A DNA stretch of 64,000 nt from NCBI GenBank assembly GCA_029532625.1, contig JARFXM010000010.1:2170001-2234000 (forward strand). Reading direction: 5' to 3'. The notes beneath the pieces were generated by a model. That model was not told where the DNA came from. It saw only the letters and a list, made by a program, of their open reading frames with translations, and did no database searches. Positions 43,986-54,436 of the stretch are shown here, piece by piece. This stretch comes from Lomentospora prolificans (Eukaryota > Ascomycota > Sordariomycetes > Microascales > Microascaceae). A program made the translations under genes and the position numbers. The stretch's first letter is position 1. Each line of letters begins with the position of its first letter.

Positions 43986-45554
43986 TTATTAATTCCTTTA
44001 GTTAGACGCACTATACCACTGGTCTACTTTTTTTTTTTCCTTTTCTTTTTTGGCGGCTCTGTGTTCTACCTGTACATAGAGAAAAATCGTAACCGATCCT
44101 TATCCTTGCCTAATGGTGTTGAGTGTAACTCTGTTTATCGAGCACATCTCAGGTCCCATATGGCAACATACTCTTTGTCTCCCCTGCCATCCCAAATTGA
44201 AAGACCCCTTAGGGTTATTATGCATCTCTGGCTAAAGGTCTCCGATTGGACTTTTCAAAATAATATGACCACGACTGCGCCAAGATAGGGAGCAGCAGAG
44301 GGTAAGATGTATTATATTAACTCCAACACTTCTGTGTGCGTTGACCAGGCCGTTTGGTCTTTTAAATGCCAGTTCCCATTCTATCGAAGCGGTAATAAAG
44401 AGTGGTCACCGAGACTATGCTAGCGACAGATAATATAGCCTACAAAATAGATCACTGATGTTACTAGTCCAACAGCATATCGTCCATTGGCAGCGTGTCA
44501 GTAGCGACGACAGCATAGGATCCGCAAACCGTAGGACAGACAACTGCGCACTGAAAAAGAGGCTGAAGGAGACCCTGAGGGTTTTGAGAAACCAAGGCTC
44601 ATCCATGCTCGCTCCATGATAATAACGGACGAGGGGAAGCGTACGTCCGAGATTACGCAGAGTTTAGAAACAATATAGAGCTCTATCGATTGCAAGAAGA
44701 CAACCTTGGAATGGCCCTCGACTTCCTCAACCCTGTCACCACATGCATTCAAATGGCCCACCGTCTATCACAGGGGGCATCGTCATGGTTCTTGTGTGGT
44801 TCAGTACCCTGAAAATGTGCCTTGATGCAGAGGACTGCCAGCTGCACCGCCATTGCCTCAGGGCTCAGGATGAACACACCCGACAGAGCAACCGATCGTG
44901 GAGCAGAACGTAGGAATCGCACCTCACGCACCCCATAGGGCACGCTCACGGTGGAACAAAACACCACGATAACGCAAAATCCAAACTAACCAAACTTAGA
45001 AGGGTGGGTTTTACGTGTAATATTCTAGAAAATGACACATCATTGAGTTTCTGTCCGTTTTTTTCTCCCGCATGTATCCACACCACCTCTCTTCTTTGGT
45101 CAAACAATGCCGGGTTTGGCAGGGATATGTTGATTCAGAGTGGCGCAAGAATCTAACCCAGCTGATTCAATATTGTGAATAGGGGTGGTGCTCGATGCTA
45201 ATGTCCACCAAGGCCCGATTTCCGTTGTTTTGAGCCAATCGGGTCATCGAGATTGCTGCTGGCGAATGCAGAGCTGACGATCTTCACAAAACATATCTCC
45301 TTCCCTTGTGAGGGATCAAGGCGGTTAACTATTAACATTAGCATCTACGAAGGTACCTTCGTAGTAATACGGTAATAGTACAAGCATTCTTCACGTCGCC
45401 TTCGTAGAATCGTAAATAGCAGGGCTGAGATTGGATTTTTTTCCTACTTGTGTGTGGGCGCGCGGCGCTCGTTCAACAACTCAGGCGCGTCTTCCCTCCA
45501 TCCGATGCGGATGCCGCCCCTGCTTTATAGCGTCCAAGCTTTCGAAAGTGCATC
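43986..45554. other. 1.6-kb intergenic region
   Basis: The 3' flank of the P450 gene, then upstream DNA of the membrane-protein gene. It contains the palindrome at 45,345-45,364. No gene is supported. Confidence 0.45.
45345..45364. repeat. Perfect 20-bp palindrome
   Basis: CTACGAAGGTACCTTCGTAG equals its own reverse complement. A further copy of the half-site, CCTTCGTAG, lies about 45 bases downstream (near 45,399-45,408). It sits about 190 bases before the proposed start of the membrane-protein gene, where a dimeric regulator could bind. Confidence 0.85.
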
Positions 45555-46490
45555 ATGTATATGTTGTTCGTTGCCCTCCCATTTGGCGCGCTGGCTTTGC
45601 AGCCGACGACCAGGCAGTGATTGGGTACTACGTTGATGGGGATGATAGTACGACGATAAGGCTCCCGAGATATCGTCGCTTGGTGGCCGCCAAGTCTCGC
45701 CCTCGGAACTAGCTAACCTGGTCGTAGCTATCACGGCAACATGCACAGGTGAAAGTGCCAGCTGGCGAACGGCGGATGGGACAGGCGGATGTTTGTACGT
45801 ATCACAGGGGAAATACAGCGTAGCTTCCACGGGATACTCGTGCTCGGCTTCGACCAAGCTTTTCGAATCCAACACGATCAAGACGGGCGACAATTCGGTC
45901 TCGGATATTTATACCCGGACTACTTCGTGGTAAGCGAGCAAACCAAGGCGTCGCATGGATTTTTCTTGAATTCTAACTTTTCTCACAGCGAGGAGAATGG
46001 TTGTGTTACTCTTACCGTCTTTGAAGAGTCCCCAGCGGTGACACCTGCGGCAGTGTTGATCACTTGTGCCGAGTCTCTTGGCCTCCCTGCCGAAGCGAGA
46101 ACTTTGTACCGGCAGCCTCCGGACGGTTCTAACTCCGGCGATGATAATGATGGCGAAAACAGTGATGGCTCGGTTCCGGGAGGATCATCGTCGGGTAGTA
46201 GTGGGAGCGGCAATAGCGGTGGAAGCGGCGGGTCATCCAGCAAAGCCGGAGTAATAGCCGGCGCGGTTGTAGGATCCGTAGCTGGTGTCGGTCTTCTCGT
46301 CGGAGGGTTGATCCTCTGGTGGTATCTATCCAAACGATCACAGGCACGAGCGGGTCAAGCAGCGCAGAATGCCGCAATGGGGTATCCTCCACCCCCGGGA
46401 CAGCCTCCGATGGCCGGGTACGGGCAGGGGCCCGTACTAATGCCCGAGCTCGACCGGAACTCTGAGAAGCCACGGGCAGAGCTTGGCTGA
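45555..46490 (+). CDS. One-pass membrane protein with Ser/Gly stalk (sensor-like), 5' exon tentative
   Basis: Proposed exons 45555-45616, 45762-45929 and 45989-46490 give 243 residues. The last junction is firm: IYTRTTS|CEENGCVTLTVFEES across GTAAGC...CACAG. The first exon is chosen because MYMLFVALPFGALALQ is a good signal peptide and a GT donor restores phase; the exact acceptor is uncertain. The short ectodomain has Cys in TGGCLYV, GYSCSAS, TTSCEENGC and LITCAES. A long Ser/Gly/Asp-rich stalk follows, then the helix AGVIAGAVVGSVAGVGLLVGG and a cytoplasmic part with GYPPPPGQPP. The layout resembles fungal wall-stress-sensor or mid2-like proteins, but no WSC domain is seen. The frame stops at TGA 46488-46490 and then continues open for about 105 codons. 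Confidence 0.6.
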
Positions 46491-46808
46491 GGGTCTGCAT
46501 ACCCACAGATGGCTGAGATGGGTTCCTCCGAGCTAGGGCTTACGATGCAGGAACTCTCGGGCCAGGCAGCACAAAGACCAGCGGAGCTTTCAAACCAACT
46601 CCAACCCGACAACGGGGGTGGTCCTGCCTTTGCTCCGGGCTGTGGCGTGCCACAACAGTTGCCTGCGGAAGAAGACCAGGTGGCGGGTCCGCTGCCAACA
46701 CAGGAGACAGCAGGCTCCGTGCAACCGGTGGTACTAGCGCAGGGACAGACGGATCATGGAGAGTGGCATTCCTTCAGGCTGGCTGACGCTGGACACTATG
46801 GAACGTAA
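46491..46808 (+). other. In-frame extension after the TGA stop
   Basis: The same frame as the upstream gene stays open for about 105 codons, reading AEMGSSELGLTMQELSGQ and RPAELSNQLQPDNGG. Such Ala-Glu-Leu/Met repeats continue the style of the cytoplasmic tail before the stop (MPELDRN, PRAELG). It may be the lost tail of the protein, a readthrough extension, or an exon reached by skipping the stop through a 75-bp GTACTA...CACAG intron at 46434-46508. Confidence 0.4.
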
Positions 46809-46963
46809 TTATATTAGGAGACGTTGCGAGAGTCGGGTTATTGAAACCTTGACAAGTAAAGCTTGTCGGCGCGGGTTACTCGTCATCTATACCATTTTTT
46901 CCTTTGACAGACGTTATGTGGGCTAAATGATAAATGCTAATAGGTTGTTTAATAGCGTGGTTA

Positions 46964-48403
46964 TTACTCGCTTAAAACTTTGGCCAGGCGTCTTGAAACT
47001 GTGAATTGCAATGCAATGCTGAACAATGCTGTCAACATGATGCCAAACCCCGAAAACAGCTGGACCCCCAGAAAACTCCCCGAAGCGTCCAAAATGGCAC
47101 CAGATATTGGCGGTCCGATGAGTGAACCAATACCCTTCAGCACCGAAACCATGCCCAAGCGCGTGCCAAGACGACTCATGTCCGTTGTGACGGTTGTGAG
47201 TACCACGGCACCGAGAGCGACGACGCCACCAGAGGTGAAACCGTACAGGACGGAAAACGCAAGGTTCCCGGCCGTGTTTGTGACGCTGATCCAGTAGAAC
47301 ACGCTCGCGCTGCTGAGAGCGCACACGACGGCAAAGGTTGGTACAACTCCGAATTTGTCGGCGGCGAAGGATGGAACCACGCGTCCGGGAAGTGAAGAGG
47401 CGTTCATTATGGCGAGGAGATAGTGAACCAGGTTGTTGCCCTGCATTCCGTGGCTTCGAGCGTAGCTCTGAATGTAGTAAGGTGCTTGGAAGAAGGACAG
47501 GTTGTTGAAGAAGATGCCGATGCTGAAAAGGATAAATTCCCTGTCCCTAAAGGCCGTGGTGTCGATGAACAACCAGAGGGAAAAGCCCATCTCCCGCAGC
47601 TTGGCTGACTTCTTCGGGTCTATTCGTGGCCGGATAGAAACAAGAGCAAACAAACACATGGCAAGACAGATGAATCCCATAACCCTAACCGCCCAGCCAA
47701 ATCCCACTTTAGTCACCAAGGATTCAAACATGAGCGGGTAGAGCGTGGATCCTAGCCCGCTTCCCACCGTGGCTATGGACATGGCCCGAGCCCTCCGTCT
47801 CTTGAAATACATTGGTACGACTGCAATCGAAGGGATGGAGAGACAGCACGTTCCAAGGCCGATGCAAAACCCTTGAGCTAAGAGGAGATGCCAGTATTCC
47901 GTTGCAATACTAGTCGTCATGAAGCCAACTGTGACCAATACGGTTCCGACGATGATCAAGGTTCGACAGAATCCAGCATCGTAGAGAGGGCCGATGATGA
48001 CTCCGATCGCCATGAGGCAAAAAACCTGCACGGAACCGATCCATGAGATTGTGGATGGCGAGGAGTCGGAAAGCAGGTTTGTTTCGTAGTACGCCTGGAA
48101 GACACCGAAGCTGTTTAGAAGACCCCTGCGCAAGCGAGTATTAACCGTTAGTTAAGCTTAATATTTCTAGAACGAGCAAAAGGATTCCGCAGAGGTTAAG
48201 TCGCACAAATGGTTAAAGTATAGGGCGAAGGACGACGCCACCTGGAGCCAAGCCTTCAATCCGCCTTCTGGGAATTCGTCCGCTGCCGGGCCTGGAGTAG
48301 GCGCTTCTGATACAGTCGGCTCATCCTTCTTTTCTTCCACCATCTTCATTCGTAGCAACACGCAATTTGGTGGTGGCAACAATTCTCGCCTGATTGTTTG
48401 CAT
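46964..48403 (-). CDS. MFS transporter, monocarboxylate-permease-like
   Basis: Exons (minus) 48207-48403 and 46964-48125, joined across an 81-bp intron (FNHL|GLLNSFGVFQAYYE), give 452 residues if the first ATG is used. Two later ATGs, 48349 and 48343, are alternatives; 48343 has the better context. A short acidic N-terminus leads to FPEGGLKAWLQVASSFALYF, the standard opening of fungal monocarboxylate-transporter-like (MCT) MFS proteins. Twelve helices can be laid out. Typical strings are SWIGSVQVFCLMAIGVIIGPLYDAG, YFKRRRARAMSIATVGSGLG and GTRLGMVSVLKGIGSLIGPP. Fungal members move monocarboxylates, riboflavin or secondary metabolites and many remain unassigned; the substrate here is open. Confidence 0.88.
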
Positions 48404-48997
48404 GTAGGCGAGATCGAGCAGCGAAATCGCTGCCAGGAGAGAAAAATGCAGTTTTTATTAAGCGCTAAAAGCGGAATTGGATCAATTGGACTAAGCTTGA
48501 GCTTGGTCTAAGGCAGCACGAGCGCTGTGCGGGGTAGTACGGCAGAGGGTTGCGGCTCATGACAGCGGCATGTTAAAGTGTCTGTGCCCCCAAAATGCAG
48601 ACTCAACCCGGCATCTTTGTGCCGATGAGAGGAGGGAGGGTTTATCAACACTATGTTGATTTTGGAATGTTCGTTGTTCTGGTTTTGGTTTTCTTCAACA
48701 ACTTGTCTGGAACGCCGCTGCGAGAACCTTTGGGTTGGCCATGTCCCTTGAGCGAAGCTATTCAAATGTCAGAGATGGCGCGCTTTCTGCAAACGAAGCA
48801 CTTTCCCACAGTTAGTGGCGGCCACTGTATTAGCAACATTCATGAGAATGTATTAGACTGACACTTGCAATCTCAGTCCCTCGATGTCTTGGAATCTTCT
48901 CGTCTTCTCCATTCATCCCATGCCCGTACGCGCCTTAGCATACACTGAAGCTGCACATCAAAGATGACCCCGAGTGCGTTGTGTCGAACTTGGCCGG
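48404..48997. other. Intergenic, 0.6 kb
   Basis: Upstream of the MFS gene and downstream of the trefoil-like gene. Nothing can be supported. Confidence 0.45.
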
Positions 48998-49543
48998 TCA
49001 AGTCTCCAAAAAGTCCCACAAGGCACCATCACCGTTTACTTCAATCAACGAAGCCCCATCATCCGCCACAGCCATGCTCCGCATATCGTTCCCATGTCTT
49101 ATTAGAAGCTCGTAACCACCACATCGGTGATGGACTGGAGTAAAGTACTCATGCGGCTTGTGGTGTCGTGCGCTGGCGATGAACTTTCTCCGCTCGTTAT
49201 GGCCTATATAAGTCCCCGAGACACAGTTCCGGAACCCGAACCAGCCACTAGTCCTCACACAACGCCAATGGTATCCGCCACGAAGGTTGTTGGGGTCGGC
49301 GAGCCTCAACTCGCCATCTTCGAGGGCAATCACTTTGCCCGTCTCGTGTTGGCGAATGATGAAGGTGGCATCGGGCGCTGGGATGGACAGCGTAGGACTC
49401 ATGGGGTTCAAGTCACCGTCGGGGATGGTGTATGTGGGCGTGAGACAGCCGCCGACTGTGGAAGAAGCGATTGACGCCACATCGATCAAATCGTTTCTGT
49501 CGCTCATTTTGATGTGGAATATTCGACTTTGATGGCCGGCCAT
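48998..49543 (-). CDS. Beta-trefoil-like cytosolic protein of unknown function
   Basis: Intronless, 181 residues from ATG 49543, or 169 from the second ATG 49507 (MSDRNDLID). After a disordered N-terminal ~55 residues comes a compact domain: ATFIIRQHETGKVIALEDGE, GGYHWRCVRTSGWFGFRN, SGTYIGHNERRKFIA, HEYFTPVHHRCGGYELLI and GALWDFLE. The spacing of W/F-G-F-R-N and S-G-x-Y-I-G-H units is that of fascin- or ricin-like beta-trefoils and recalls a common uncharacterised family in ascomycetes. No signal peptide. Ligand and role unknown; a carbohydrate or actin link would be a guess. Confidence 0.65.
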   Translation of the reverse strand: MAGHQSRIFHIKMSDRNDLIDVASIASSTVGGCLTPTYTIPDGDLNPMSPTLSIPAPDATFIIRQHETGKVIALEDGELRLADPNNLRGGYHWRCVRTSGWFGFRNCVSGTYIGHNERRKFIASARHHKPHEYFTPVHHRCGGYELLIRHGNDMRSMAVADDGASLIEVNGDGALWDFLET

Positions 49544-50795
49544 CTAGGCATCGCGGGGCAATTCATGGCTGCCTAACAGACGAGGTCGTCATCACATCAT
49601 CTTTCCAGTGTGCTTAGTCAGGTTGATTCTTCGACGAGAGTGGCGTACAGCAAGGGCCAATGGGAAGTTGGAGATATTTGAACATTAATACTCCAATTTT
49701 TTTTTAGCTCCTCGGCGAACGGGGTAAGGTTTTATGTTGTGAGCGCTAGAATGCTCGTTACGCTGCTAATTTCTAGTTCTCGCTCTCATGCAGCCTCTAA
49801 TTAGGGCGGACAAGCATTAATAAACAGCAAGCGCCTCTAGCCAGAGTCCAACTATATCAAATCATATTATTAGTACGAGGGTACCTAACCATAATTTCAG
49901 TTATCGTACTGTGACCATCGAGAGCGCCCCCTCTCGTTATAATAGCATGCCAATAGAGCGGGTAACATGTAAAGTTAAGAGAGGTTATTTCGACTGGTGC
50001 TGTAGCCGTACGAGAAATTTGGCCCATATCGGGCCTTGGCAGGTTCCGGGGGACTTTCACACCTCCGGCTCGGGAACCAGGACGCGGGAAGATCAAACCG
50101 TGAGATATGCCCTAAATGTGGCACCTAGGTTCATAAGCCCGATACAGTCCTAGGTCAGATAAGATATGCATCCCATCTCGCATCTGATCCTCATTCTGGC
50201 AGTAATCTCGCCGGGGCGGGGGTAAGGACCGAGGTCAGTTGCCCTTGTCCCTCCATGCGTAACCGATAACGTCTCATTTCGAGCTTCCGGGTTCTGTAGG
50301 CCAGGCATTCAAGAAAAACTGTGATCAAAGAGGAAGCTTTGGTCCGGTCATGCCGCAGGAGATGGGATGTTGGTCATAAGTGTTAATTGATTGGCTTCTT
50401 TGTGTTTGACTCCTGGATAAATCTGATACTGAGTGGGTACCAATAAGCATTTTCTCGACGAGAAGAAAATGGGTATGAACATTGAAACGTCGTTGATTGA
50501 TACCATCTTGAAGGGATACCAGTGTTGAAGCTCGGAAAGCATAAAATCCTCCGCGCAAGTTGTTTCCAAATTAGGACTAGCCTAGCTTGGCGTTCAGGAT
50601 GGGCGCAGAACCCCTTCTTGGCAACCAGAGGAAGAGGGCATATTATCTTCGGCCCAAACGGCGCACCTCCACACTCAAAGCCTCGAACCGTTCTTGAAGG
50701 GATATATCACGCGCCGCTTGATCGTTCCATCCCAACATAAAGTCTCATAAATATTGTGTCCTGCCGGAAAACGCACCTGCTGTCACGGAGATACC
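49544..50795. other. 1.25-kb divergent promoter region
   Basis: Between the trefoil-like gene (minus) and the zinc-cluster regulator (plus). No supportable gene or repeat. Confidence 0.45.
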
Positions 50796-52426
50796 ATGGT
50801 TGGAATACCGGGCAAGTCAAAGGGCTGCAATACCTGCAGGCAGCGCAAGAAGGGGGTAGGTCGACACTCTTTAAATCTACAGAGTTCGAAAGGGGAAAGG
50901 TGCTCCCCGACCGCTCCAAGAATGCACTAACTAGTGGAAATAGTGTGACCTGCAGCGGCCGGCATGCGGGCAATGCCAAAAGTCTAACTTGCGATGCGGC
51001 GGATATGAGAGGGCAACCATTTGGGTCAATATGACCCAGGAGACCGGGCACGTTGCCCTGCGCCGTACGCGCAAGAATATGCCGGATGTGGCCCTGCGGG
51101 AAAGTTTTACCCGTTCGGCTTACCATGAACAGTACCTTGGGCAGTTTTGGAGTTCCTACCTCCCCAATGGAAGGGCGTTCCCGTCCCGATCTTCGTCGTT
51201 TTCGACGGGTTCCTGGATGAATGAGTTGCACAAACGGTTCCGCATGAACGACGAGTCGGCTTTAAAGCAGGTATTACTTGCTATATCTCTGACCAGCGTT
51301 GGAAAACGCGATAATAAGCCTTGGCTTGTGGAGAAGGGAATCTCATATTACGGTACCTCTTTGGCCACGCTAGCACAACAGCTCGAAACGGAGTCGGGCC
51401 CGATCAGTGACAGTGGCCTGGCTACCTCTAATCTTTTGTCTCTCTACGAGGTAGGTTTATTGTGTTTGATAGGGATGTCGTCATTCTTACGAGACCTTGT
51501 AGATTCTCCACGGACACGACCAGAACGATCGATTAAGCCAGGCGAGAAAATGGCACCTGCACCTACAAGGAACAATAGGCTTCATCATGTCCCGAGGCCC
51601 TGAGAGCTACACCAGCGGGTTTGCACACCAACTCTTCGTTAACGGGAGGATGACTCAAGTACGTTATTGTTCAAGGTATCCATCACTTTCATGCGTCGTC
51701 ACTAACGACTCATCGTACAATTAGATATCAGTGGCTATAGCGACCAGAACGCCCTCCATTTTGAACGAACCAAGGTGGAAAACAATCCCATGGAAGAATA
51801 GTAAGAAGAGCGCTACGGATATTTTGGGAGATATTTTCGCAGAAATCCCCGGAATCATTAAGGAATCGGATGACCTGAGGTTCCCATTGGAGGCTTCCGA
51901 TTGGGAGTCCCAGAGATGCAAGCTCATAGTCAAATGTCAACGGCTGGAAAAGGACTGGGTGAATTGGTACGCTACACTATCGCCAGCCAAGTCGCCCATC
52001 ATGCCAGCTACCGTGCAGCCGTCTCAAATTCTAGACCACCTCGTTGCGGCCCAAGCCATGTGCAGCTACTGGTCGATCGGCATCTTCCTGTATGCCACCC
52101 TCTTCCTAGCTTCAGGAGTAGATCTCACTTCGCCGATAACGGATCGCATAGACCCTCGGCAGTTCTGCCGCACCATTGCGAGCATTATTCCGACATTTCT
52201 ACACCCAGATGTTGGAGGTTATGGCATACACGGCCCCATCTTTCCTTCCATCGTGGCTCTAAGTTATCTCGAAGAGGTTGATGGCAACCTTGACTCTGAT
52301 GAAGCACGCACTTTTTACCGCATATTTCAGCAGAGCGAAAAGGGGAGACACGTCCAGAATTTTGTTGAAAATATGCGAACGCAACTCGGTGTTCAGGGTG
52401 TCAAGTTCTTCGCACCAATAGTTTGA
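50796..52426 (+). CDS. Zn2Cys6 transcription factor with fungal-specific domain
   Basis: Exons 50796-50855, 50944-51450, 51503-51658 and 51725-52426 give 474 residues. The first intron splits the zinc cluster: KGCNTCRQRKKG|CDLQRPACGQCQKSNLRC. The six Cys (11, 14, 21, 28, 31, 38) have the ideal C-x2-C-x6-C-x6-C-x2-C-x6-C spacing, which confirms the splice. The rest is a helical fungal transcription-factor domain (Fungal_trans_2 type), for example ESALKQVLLAISLTSVG, ILHGHDQNDRLSQARKWHLHLQGTIGFI and FCRTIASIIPTF. It acts in the nucleus as a DNA-binding regulator, probably binding CGG-type sites. Its targets are not known. A kinase-like gene follows 288 bases downstream on the same strand. Confidence 0.9.
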
Positions 52427-52714
52427 GCTGGATCTTTAACGTCGTAATTATGAAGCATCCATGGTCGAACTCTACGGCCATGTTATCTAGCTCTCTGAGA
52501 GGCTTAGGAAATTACCGTATAACAATACTCAACTGCCATCATGGATACCCTGCACACCATCCTCGTAAATTTCTAGGCGTCATACCGATTGGTTTCTGGT
52601 TCTCCTTCGTTGCGCCCGTCGAATGCAGTGATTAGTCATGATTCCACACCCGAGGTAGAATTTCCTACGAACCCTCATAAAATCAATCTTCCAACAGCTT
52701 TCATACACCCTCAA

Positions 52715-53971
52715 ATGGCCAACAGGACGAGTTCGAGACGCGTAGCCGAGCTCATGCTCTCATGGCTAGACCTAGAAGTAGTCGAGTTAGTTGAACTCCA
52801 GACTCTATGGGCCGGCTATGGTCATATTTGCGCCATAACTGCTCAAGCCATCAATGAAGAGGCGGGGAAAAGGGTACGCCAAGCCTGTGGGCAATCGGGA
52901 GTCGGCGTTGATAACAACTTCCGTCTCATCTTGAAGCTCGTTGCGCCTCCAGTTACTCGTGAATCTCTGGATGAAGGGCACCTCCGCAAAATGTTAAGCT
53001 ACGAAGTAGAGCAATACTTTTACGACGAGATCGCTCCGGGTCTTGCAGACGATGTTGCTGTTGCCAAAACCCTGGCATCCACGAGGCACATGGCTGGCCG
53101 GCAAGGTGCCGCCGAATTGGCAGGCTTGACAGCGATCATTATGACGGACCTACGCACAAAGTTCACGGTCATGGGAGAGAGCCGCGGGGTTCTTTCTGCC
53201 GACCAAGTTCTCGCCGCCTTGACATGGTTGGCTAAGTTCCATGGCACTTCATGGAAACATCTTTCGAGTAATAGGGAGCTTTCTGAATTCTTGCTACCGC
53301 CGATGCAGGAGGCGGAAAGACGACGGTTGGACCCGTCCACAGGCGGCGGCAGGTTGTGGCTGAATGGCGGATATACCTACCTTGCTACACGACGGAAGGA
53401 ATACAAGTCATTGTCTCGAGACTCTTACTCTGAATGGTGTGAGCCATTTTGTTCAGTGAAGTCCGGCTCATCAAAACCGACGGCAGAAAAGGTCGCCGAG
53501 TTCCTGACTCCGAGTGGGAGGCCGTACGAGACATATATCCACGGAGACGTAAAGTCTGAAAACCTCTGCACCACAGAAAGAGGCGATCAAGTTGCCTTTT
53601 TCGACTTTCAGTACGTCGGTCTCGGCTTGGGAGTCTGCGATCTTGCGAAATTGTTCACTTGTTCCATCCCGGTAAATATGCTTATGAGGAAGGGACGGAT
53701 CCCAGACGCACTTGCTATGGACGATGGTGAGAAGGGGCTCCTCGAGCTATACCGACGTGAGTTATTGCGCCATCGACCGGACTCCGACGATTGGGAATAT
53801 CCCTGGGAGGAGTTTGTACGGCACTGGGAGACTGCACTCGTGGACTGGTGTCGATTCCAAGCGTCCTGGGGATTTTGGGGAAATACAGAGTGGCTTGAGG
53901 CGAGAGTCAGATCGATCGTCAACGATGACAATTGGCTGAAGTGGCTAGATGGCGAAGTTAGCGAGCGGTAG
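52715..53971 (+). CDS. APH/CHK-like small-molecule kinase
   Basis: Intronless, 418 residues from ATG 52715 (MANRTSSRRVAEL); the frame is open further upstream but lacks an ATG. It has a protein-kinase-like fold of the aminoglycoside/choline kinase group, close to the CHK (DUF1679/EcKinase) branch: an ATP-site Lys is likely in FRLILKLV (about residue 74), the catalytic loop is YIHGDVKSENL (D278, N283) and the metal-binding Asp is in FFDFQYVGLG (D297). The acidic-Trp-rich C-terminal lobe (DDWEYPWEEF, WLEARVRSIVNDDNWLKWL) is usual for the group. It would phosphorylate a small hydroxyl compound, not a protein; the substrate is unknown. It lies just downstream of a zinc-cluster regulator, so a functional link is possible. 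Confidence 0.8.
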   Translation: MANRTSSRRVAELMLSWLDLEVVELVELQTLWAGYGHICAITAQAINEEAGKRVRQACGQSGVGVDNNFRLILKLVAPPVTRESLDEGHLRKMLSYEVEQYFYDEIAPGLADDVAVAKTLASTRHMAGRQGAAELAGLTAIIMTDLRTKFTVMGESRGVLSADQVLAALTWLAKFHGTSWKHLSSNRELSEFLLPPMQEAERRRLDPSTGGGRLWLNGGYTYLATRRKEYKSLSRDSYSEWCEPFCSVKSGSSKPTAEKVAEFLTPSGRPYETYIHGDVKSENLCTTERGDQVAFFDFQYVGLGLGVCDLAKLFTCSIPVNMLMRKGRIPDALAMDDGEKGLLELYRRELLRHRPDSDDWEYPWEEFVRHWETALVDWCRFQASWGFWGNTEWLEARVRSIVNDDNWLKWLDGEVSER

Positions 53972-54436
53972 ATGTCGGCAGCAGGAGCCACTAGCGTTGT
54001 TCCAGTCTGAGCATATCTACCACCCATTCATCCAATGCCGCTGGCACTGACCGTAGCTAGTTAGCTTCCCTAATCCAACATCGTTCTCACCCTCACATTA
54101 GATCCATCTTCCTTCTTGTTATGATCCCAGCTCGCTCTGCCCCAGGAGGAACGCTTCCACAATCGAATTCAGTGTGATTAGATTTCTCGGTACAAATCCT
54201 TCTGGATTGAGTTCATTTCGTCGAATGTGTGATTCAATTTTCACCTTCCGGATTCAGGATCGTGGTCTAGACTTGTAGACCTCAAACGGAGTGATTTGAA
54301 GTCGTTTCTTTAGTCGAATCGGTGTTGGCTCGTCTTCGTTTCGAATTTTCGCGTCCCAGTATCGATTGTATTCCCATTTCTTCGATCAAATTCACACACC
54401 CCGATTGATTTTTGCGGATATACAAAACAATCAACA
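53972..54436. other. Intergenic, 0.46 kb
   Basis: T-rich and AT-rich sequence before the gag-like fragment. No long terminal repeat could be matched between this stretch and the flank after 55,650. Confidence 0.4.
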
